18,008 nt of DNA. It comes from an uncultured Lachnospiraceae bacterium (GTDB lineage Bacteria > Bacillota > Clostridia > Lachnospirales > Lachnospiraceae). The notes beneath the pieces were generated by a model. That model had not been told where the DNA came from. It searched no databases and saw only the letters and a program-made list of their open reading frames with translations. A program made the translations under genes and the position numbers. The DNA lies in assembly GCA_934370915.1 (NCBI GenBank), contig CAKRNI010000029.1, positions 1 through 18,008 of the forward strand, in the 5' to 3' direction. This document shows positions 14,591 through 18,008 of the stretch, piece by piece (the stretch's first letter is position 1; every line of letters starts with the position of its first letter).

Positions 14591-16141
14591 CTACAATTCA
14601 ATAATCGCGTCATCATCCAGCAGCTCAAACGCCGCATATGCCCCGGACTGTCCATGGGCTGCGGACATTCCTTCCGGTGCTCCGCGCTTCGCTCTTATTC
14701 TCGAAGCCAGTCCCATGACCTGGATCGTGATAAGCGGTGTCATGGCAACCATCGCGACCACGCCGAAGGCATCTGTGACGATGTTTCCTCCAAGAGCGGA
14801 GCAGGCTCCCTGTGCCATCGGAAGCAGAAACGCTGCCGTCATCGGTCCCGACGCCACGCCGCCGGAGTCGAAGGCGATCGCTGTGTAGATCTTCGGCACA
14901 AAAAACGAGATTCCCAGCGCGATCGCGTATCCCGGAATGAGAAACCACAGGATCGAGATCCCTGTGAGTACCCGCACCATCGCAAGTCCGAGAGAAACCG
15001 CAACGCCCAGGGAAAGTCCCATTCCCATGGCCTTCGAGGAGATCGCTCCGTCCGTGATCTCCTCAACCTGTTTGTTGAGAACGTACACGGCCGGCTCTGC
15101 CTTTACGATGAAGTATCCCATGATCATTGCAATGGGCACAAGGAACAGCGGGTGGGCAGACTTCGCGAGCACCTGTCCGAGATAATTTCCCGCCGGCATG
15201 AAGCCCACGTTCACTCCCGTCAGGAACAGCACCAGACCCGCATATGTATAGGCGAGACCGATGGCGATCTTCTTTAATTTTCTTGTCGTTAATTTTAACA
15301 TGAAAATCTGGAAAATCATGAAAAATAAGATAATAGGCAGTAAGGAGACCGCGATCTCCTTCATGTAGGCCGGAAGTTCCCTCGCAAAGAGCAGGAACAG
15401 TTCTTTTGAATCACCGATCTCCGGGATCACCGGCGGTGTGTAGGAGCTGCTGTCCGCCTTGAAGATCATGCTTAAGATCATGACCGCAAGGATCGGTCCA
15501 ATGGAGCAGAGAGCCACGAGACCGAAGCTGTCGTCCGCCGCGTGACGGTCGCTTCGCGTTGCAGAAATTCCGACACCGAGAGCCATGATAAACGGCACGG
15601 TCATCGGTCCCGTCGTAACGCCGCCGGAGTCAAAGGCCACGCTTAAAAAATCCTTCGGCACGAACATCGCCAGTACAAACACCACGCCGTAAAAGGCAAG
15701 CAGCAGTGGCGGAAGTGCCACAGAGAACAGCATTCGCAGCAGTGCCACGACAAGAAATGCGCCGACTCCGCATGCTACGGACAAGATCAGCGTCATGTTC
15801 GGCACAGCCGGAACCTGATTCGCCAGAACCTGAAGATCCGGCTCCGAGATCGTAATGATGAAGCCCAAGAGGAAGGACAGCCCAATCACCACCGGAAGCT
15901 TCCGGCTCTTCGTCAGGCACGTTCCCACGCGCTCACCCATCGGCGACATGGCAAGCTCCGCGCCAAGTGTAAAAAGCATCATTCCCGCAAGCAAAAGGAC
16001 TGCTCCCAAAAGGAAACAGAGCAGGATGCTGGAGGAGATGGGCGCGATCACAAAGCAGAGCACCAACACGATCGCGATGATCGGCAGTACCGCCTGCAGC
16101 GCCTCATTCCACTTCTCCCGCAGTTTTTTTGTCATTCCCAA
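14591..16141 (-). CDS. Tandem DUF1538 membrane protein (probable cation antiporter)
   Basis: 516 residues with a two-fold repeat offset by about 254 residues: TLGAELAMSPMG (58-69) vs LTGVNVGFMPAG (307-318), ISEPDLQVLANQV (98-110) vs KAEPAVYVLNKQV (347-359), AFDSGGVTTGPMT (169-181) vs AFDSGGVASGPMT (423-435), DDSFGLVALCSIGPI vs TDAFGVVAMVAMTPL. Each half has about six helices. Known: DUF1538 proteins UmpA/UmpB of Halomonas were reported as a two-component Na+(K+)/H+ antiporter; here both halves are in one chain. Inferred: cation/proton exchange controlled by the P-II-like partner. Start: TTG 16141 with AGGAG eight bases upstream; ATG 16135 is an alternative but 14 bases away. The structured leader upstream suggests RNA control. 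Confidence 0.88.
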   Translation of the reverse strand: MGMTKKLREKWNEALQAVLPIIAIVLVLCFVIAPISSSILLCFLLGAVLLLAGMMLFTLGAELAMSPMGERVGTCLTKSRKLPVVIGLSFLLGFIITISEPDLQVLANQVPAVPNMTLILSVACGVGAFLVVALLRMLFSVALPPLLLAFYGVVFVLAMFVPKDFLSVAFDSGGVTTGPMTVPFIMALGVGISATRSDRHAADDSFGLVALCSIGPILAVMILSMIFKADSSSYTPPVIPEIGDSKELFLLFARELPAYMKEIAVSLLPIILFFMIFQIFMLKLTTRKLKKIAIGLAYTYAGLVLFLTGVNVGFMPAGNYLGQVLAKSAHPLFLVPIAMIMGYFIVKAEPAVYVLNKQVEEITDGAISSKAMGMGLSLGVAVSLGLAMVRVLTGISILWFLIPGYAIALGISFFVPKIYTAIAFDSGGVASGPMTAAFLLPMAQGACSALGGNIVTDAFGVVAMVAMTPLITIQVMGLASRIRAKRGAPEGMSAAHGQSGAYAAFELLDDDAIIEL

Positions 16142-16301
16142 TTTTCACTCTCCTGTGTTTGTGAGACGGACATTCTAAGCTCCGTCCGGTTACTTGGTTT
16201 CTTTCCACATTCGTGTTCTCTCCGCCAGGTATTTCACGAACAGGGGATGCCGTTACAGGATATGTGGGCTTGCAGCGCCACGATCCTGTAACCGGCGAAT
16301 T
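16142..16301 (-). promoter_or_regulatory. Structured leader of the DUF1538-PII unit, riboswitch-like
   Basis: On the minus strand GTTACAGGAT (16292-16283) pairs perfectly with ATCCTGTAAC (16261-16252), with an inner GTGG/CCAC stem. The first five of those bases also belong to CCGGTTAC (16295-16288), which pairs perfectly with GTAACCGG (16193-16186) to close the whole leader; the two pairings exclude each other over 16288-16292. TTCGTG/CACGAA forms a second inner stem, and CGGAC (16188-16184)/GTCCG (16171-16167) competes with the closing helix near the ribosome site. No known riboswitch class recognised by eye. Confidence 0.55.
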
Positions 16302-16307
16302 ATATTT

Positions 16308-16316
16308 AGTATAACA
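16308..16316 (-). promoter_or_regulatory. Extended -10 promoter of the DUF1538-PII unit
   Basis: Minus strand TGT-TATACT (16316-16308), an extended -10 box; the -35 region (TACTTT at 16336-16331) is weak. Start near 16301. Confidence 0.55.
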
Positions 16317-16360
16317 TGGGAACTGTGAGAAAAGTATGTTTTGATAGGTTAAGATTCCGC

Positions 16361-16427
16361 TAAAAAAAGGCAGACCTGCTGCCGCATGCACCACATTTAG
16401 AGCTGCACACGGCCGTCATGATCTGCC
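16361..16427 (-). terminator. Terminator after the M20 amidohydrolase gene
   Basis: GGCAGATC (16427-16420) pairs with GGTCTGCC (16376-16369, one G-U) across a long internally paired loop, followed on the minus strand by seven T (16368-16362). Confidence 0.8.
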
Positions 16428-16448
16428 GTTTTCAATATCAGCTTAATA

Positions 16449-17705
16449 TTACAGGTTTCTCTCAACCAGATTCTTTAAGGTTCCCTCGAACGGTTTGAAC
16501 GGAATCTCCTTATCGTAGTTTAAGAAATCCTTCACATATCCAAGTGCTGCTGCAACACCGTAGATCATGCCGCGCTCATCCACATCGAATTCCGGTGTGT
16601 GATGGTTTGCGCCGGTGCCGGCCTCCTCGCTCTGGATACCTGTGAAGGTGATGATACCCGGCCAGAGCTTTAAGCATGCCTGCATGCTCTCAGATGCCAT
16701 CCACGGCTGTGCAACCGTAACAGCATCCTCACCGATATACTTTCTTACTGCGTTCTTCGCGATCTCGCTGCAGACTGCGTTGTTCTGGCACTCGAACAGC
16801 GGATCCGGCATATGAAGGATTTCATATGTACACTGGCAGAGCTCGCACTCCTTCTCGACTACATCCATCAGCTGTTTTACAAACGGTGTGCCTGCGCCAT
16901 CAACATTGAAGGTACGGATCGTACCGCCGAAGGTCAGCTCGTCCGGAATAATGTTGCGGACGGTTCCGCAGTTTACGAAACCAACGGAGCAGGTCAGGAT
17001 ATCCGTCGGAGCCACATATTTCATGCGGATCATATTGATATGGTTATAGATATTGTTGAAGCAGTCTAAAACGCTGTGAGCAAGATCCGGACGTGATCCG
17101 TGGCCGGCCTGGCCGTGAAGCTTGATGATAAATCCATATGCACCGGAGAATACCGCGCCCGGCTCCGCGGAGATCGTTCCTGTCGGAACATCCCACTTTA
17201 CATGTGTTGCCATACAGGTATCGATCTTTAATTTCATTGTCTCAACGGCATACGGAAGAAGATTTCTGATATTTCCACCGGCTTCCTCGCCGCGCTCAAA
17301 AAGGAGAACGATATTGCCGTTTAAGTCTTCCTTATTCTCGTTTAAGATCTTTGCCTCGGCAAGAAGCATCGCTGTGTGGGCGTCATGTCCGCAGGCGTGG
17401 GAGATTCCATCGTTCTTGGAGATGCAGACCTTTTCCTTTGTGAGGTTTGTCTTGCTCTCCTGGATCGGAAGCGCGTCCATATCGGCACGGAGAAGAACGG
17501 TTTTTCCCGGTTTTCCGCCGTGGATCTGTCCGATAATACCACCTTCCGGAACGACTACATACTCGATTCCCAGCGCATCGAGCTCAGAGGCAATATATTT
17601 TACTGTCTCATACTCAACACCGCTGTTTTCCGGATACTCGTGCATATGTCTTCTGATTCTTACCATGTAGTCGAAATTTTTCCTGGCTTCGTTTAAAATA
17701 TCCAT
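16449..17705 (-). CDS. M20D-type metal-dependent amidohydrolase
   Basis: 418 residues from ATG 17705, chosen over the in-frame ATG at 17738 because GGAG lies five bases before it and family proteins begin near MDILNEARKNFDYMVRIRRHMH. It hydrolyses amide bonds of N-acyl or peptide-like amino-acid conjugates in the cytoplasm; the substrate cannot be told. Metal-site motifs: LRADMDALP (72-80), SHACGHDAHTAM (102-113; Cys105, His107), FERGEEAGG (136-144; Glu140-141), THVKWDVPTG (167-176; His168), and NHHTPEF (His368/369) near the C-terminus. The central dimerisation-type domain (about 185-300, HGQAGHGSRPDLAHS) is present. Homologues include hippurate hydrolases and aminobenzoyl-glutamate or N-acetyl-diaminopimelate deacetylase-like enzymes. 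No signal peptide. Single-gene unit between two terminators. Confidence 0.93.
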   Translation of the reverse strand: MDILNEARKNFDYMVRIRRHMHEYPENSGVEYETVKYIASELDALGIEYVVVPEGGIIGQIHGGKPGKTVLLRADMDALPIQESKTNLTKEKVCISKNDGISHACGHDAHTAMLLAEAKILNENKEDLNGNIVLLFERGEEAGGNIRNLLPYAVETMKLKIDTCMATHVKWDVPTGTISAEPGAVFSGAYGFIIKLHGQAGHGSRPDLAHSVLDCFNNIYNHINMIRMKYVAPTDILTCSVGFVNCGTVRNIIPDELTFGGTIRTFNVDGAGTPFVKQLMDVVEKECELCQCTYEILHMPDPLFECQNNAVCSEIAKNAVRKYIGEDAVTVAQPWMASESMQACLKLWPGIITFTGIQSEEAGTGANHHTPEFDVDERGMIYGVAAALGYVKDFLNYDKEIPFKPFEGTLKNLVERNL

Positions 17706-17850
17706 GTTTTCTCCATTCCGGCGGATCCGCTTCGCCATTTACCGACAGCGCAGTTTGTCCGTCTCTTCAGTTTGGGATTTTCAATAACTGCTCATATCTT
17801 CACAGTCATATTTTAAGAATGTCTGTTCCCAGACGTCTCTATATTAACAC

Positions 17851-17880
17851 GCGCAGGGAACTAAATCCAGTCCCCTGCGC
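17851..17880 (-). terminator. Hairpin after the tyrS-like gene, probable terminator
   Basis: GCGCAGGGAAC (17851-17861) and GTCCCCTGCGC (17870-17880) form an 11-bp stem with one G-U pair and an 8-nt loop, starting 11 bases after the stop. On the minus strand only GTGTTAATAT follows; on the plus strand a clear T-run (17885-17897) follows. A smaller GTCTG-ttcc-CAGAC hairpin lies at 17821-17834. Confidence 0.6.
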
Positions 17881-17891
17881 AGCTTATTTTT

Positions 17892-18008
17892 TTATTTAAC
17901 AACCACGCGGCGGAAGTTCTTCTTACCGCGCTTTACAACGATTCCTTCACCGGAAAGCTGCTCTTTCGTGTATACAGCCTTAATATCCTTCACGATCTCA
18001 CCGTCTAC
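17892..18008 (-). CDS. tyrS: C-terminal end of a probable tyrosyl-tRNA synthetase, 5' end outside window
   Basis: The last 38 codons before TAA at 17892 are visible. The sequence (VDGEIVKDIKAVYTKEQLSG, then EGIVVKRGKKNFRRVVVK) looks like the end of an S4 RNA-binding domain: a 'G..V.D....' strand-turn, then 'G.IVVKRGKKNF.RV'. This RGKK-aromatic ending is typical of bacterial TyrRS, whose C-terminal S4-like domain grips tRNA-Tyr. Too little is present to exclude another S4-domain protein. It runs toward the M20 gene, with a hairpin between. Confidence 0.7.
   Translation of the reverse strand, partial: VDGEIVKDIKAVYTKEQLSGEGIVVKRGKKNFRRVVVK

Noticed and set aside
14654..15277. 207-codon plus-strand frame inside the DUF1538 gene
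   Set aside because: His/Arg/Asp-rich antisense translation of a clearly coding membrane protein; no ribosome site.
17703..17738. Longer M20 start at ATG 17738
   Set aside because: No ribosome site there and the extra MAKRIRRNGEN is unlike family N-termini; ATG 17705 has GGAG at proper spacing.
1..18008. CRISPR arrays, tRNA or rRNA genes, insertion sequences, phage or attachment sites
   Set aside because: No regularly spaced direct repeats, tRNA-like cloverleaf, transposase or integrase motifs were seen on either strand.

Overview
The window looks like chromosomal DNA of a Lachnospiraceae-type Clostridia (low-GC Gram-positive lineage, moderate GC here). The main reason is a SCIFF locus: a six-cysteine ribosomal peptide and its radical-SAM maturase, placed directly before secDF, tgt and yajC. 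SCIFF is a clostridial hallmark. Strong AGGAGG-type ribosome binding sites, several TTG starts and intrinsic terminators fit the same group. No mobile element, CRISPR array, tRNA or rRNA was seen.

Layout. (1) 1-2850: two divergent secreted proteins. On the minus strand is the N-terminal 297 residues of a signal-peptide protein with a fibronectin-III-like region and a choline-binding-type repeat, cut off by the window edge. On the plus strand is a secreted clan GH-A-like glycosidase (DUF5722 type). Between them lies a ~170-nt stretch with its own -10 box, three clean hairpins (two with GNRA loops) and an intrinsic terminator: a probable structured RNA of no class I recognise. (2) 2890-4120: a plus-strand membrane protein of the CmpB / 'putative ABC transporter permease' family with a long repeat-bearing coiled-coil tail. 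(3) 4137-9895, minus strand: scfA-scfB-secDF-tgt-yajC, joining RiPP production, the Sec accessory motor and the queuosine tRNA enzyme. (4) 10204-10563, plus: a small four-helix membrane protein (TIGR04086-like).

(5) 10560-13599, minus: a CNNM/CorC-type transporter, then an independent unit consisting of a strong promoter, a manganese riboswitch (yybP-ykoY), a riboswitch-controlled terminator, an orphan OadB-type beta subunit and a 39-residue OadG-like microprotein. No carboxyltransferase or biotin carrier gene is present. A Mn2+ switch in front of a decarboxylase beta subunit is unexpected, and suggests this pair may be a stand-alone metal or cation transporter. (6) 13659-13837: a nested palindromic intergenic element ending in a terminator. 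(7) 13893-16316, minus: a tandem DUF1538 membrane protein translationally coupled to a double P-II-like regulator, behind a structured 160-nt leader with mutually exclusive pairings (riboswitch-like, class unassigned). (8) 16449-18008, minus: an M20 amidohydrolase, and the last 38 codons of a gene that is probably tyrS.

The most promising parts are the Mn2+-riboswitch/OadB/OadG-small unit, the DUF1538-PII unit with its leader, and the orphan RNA near 1210. All assignments come from reading the sequence and from memory of families; no database search was run.
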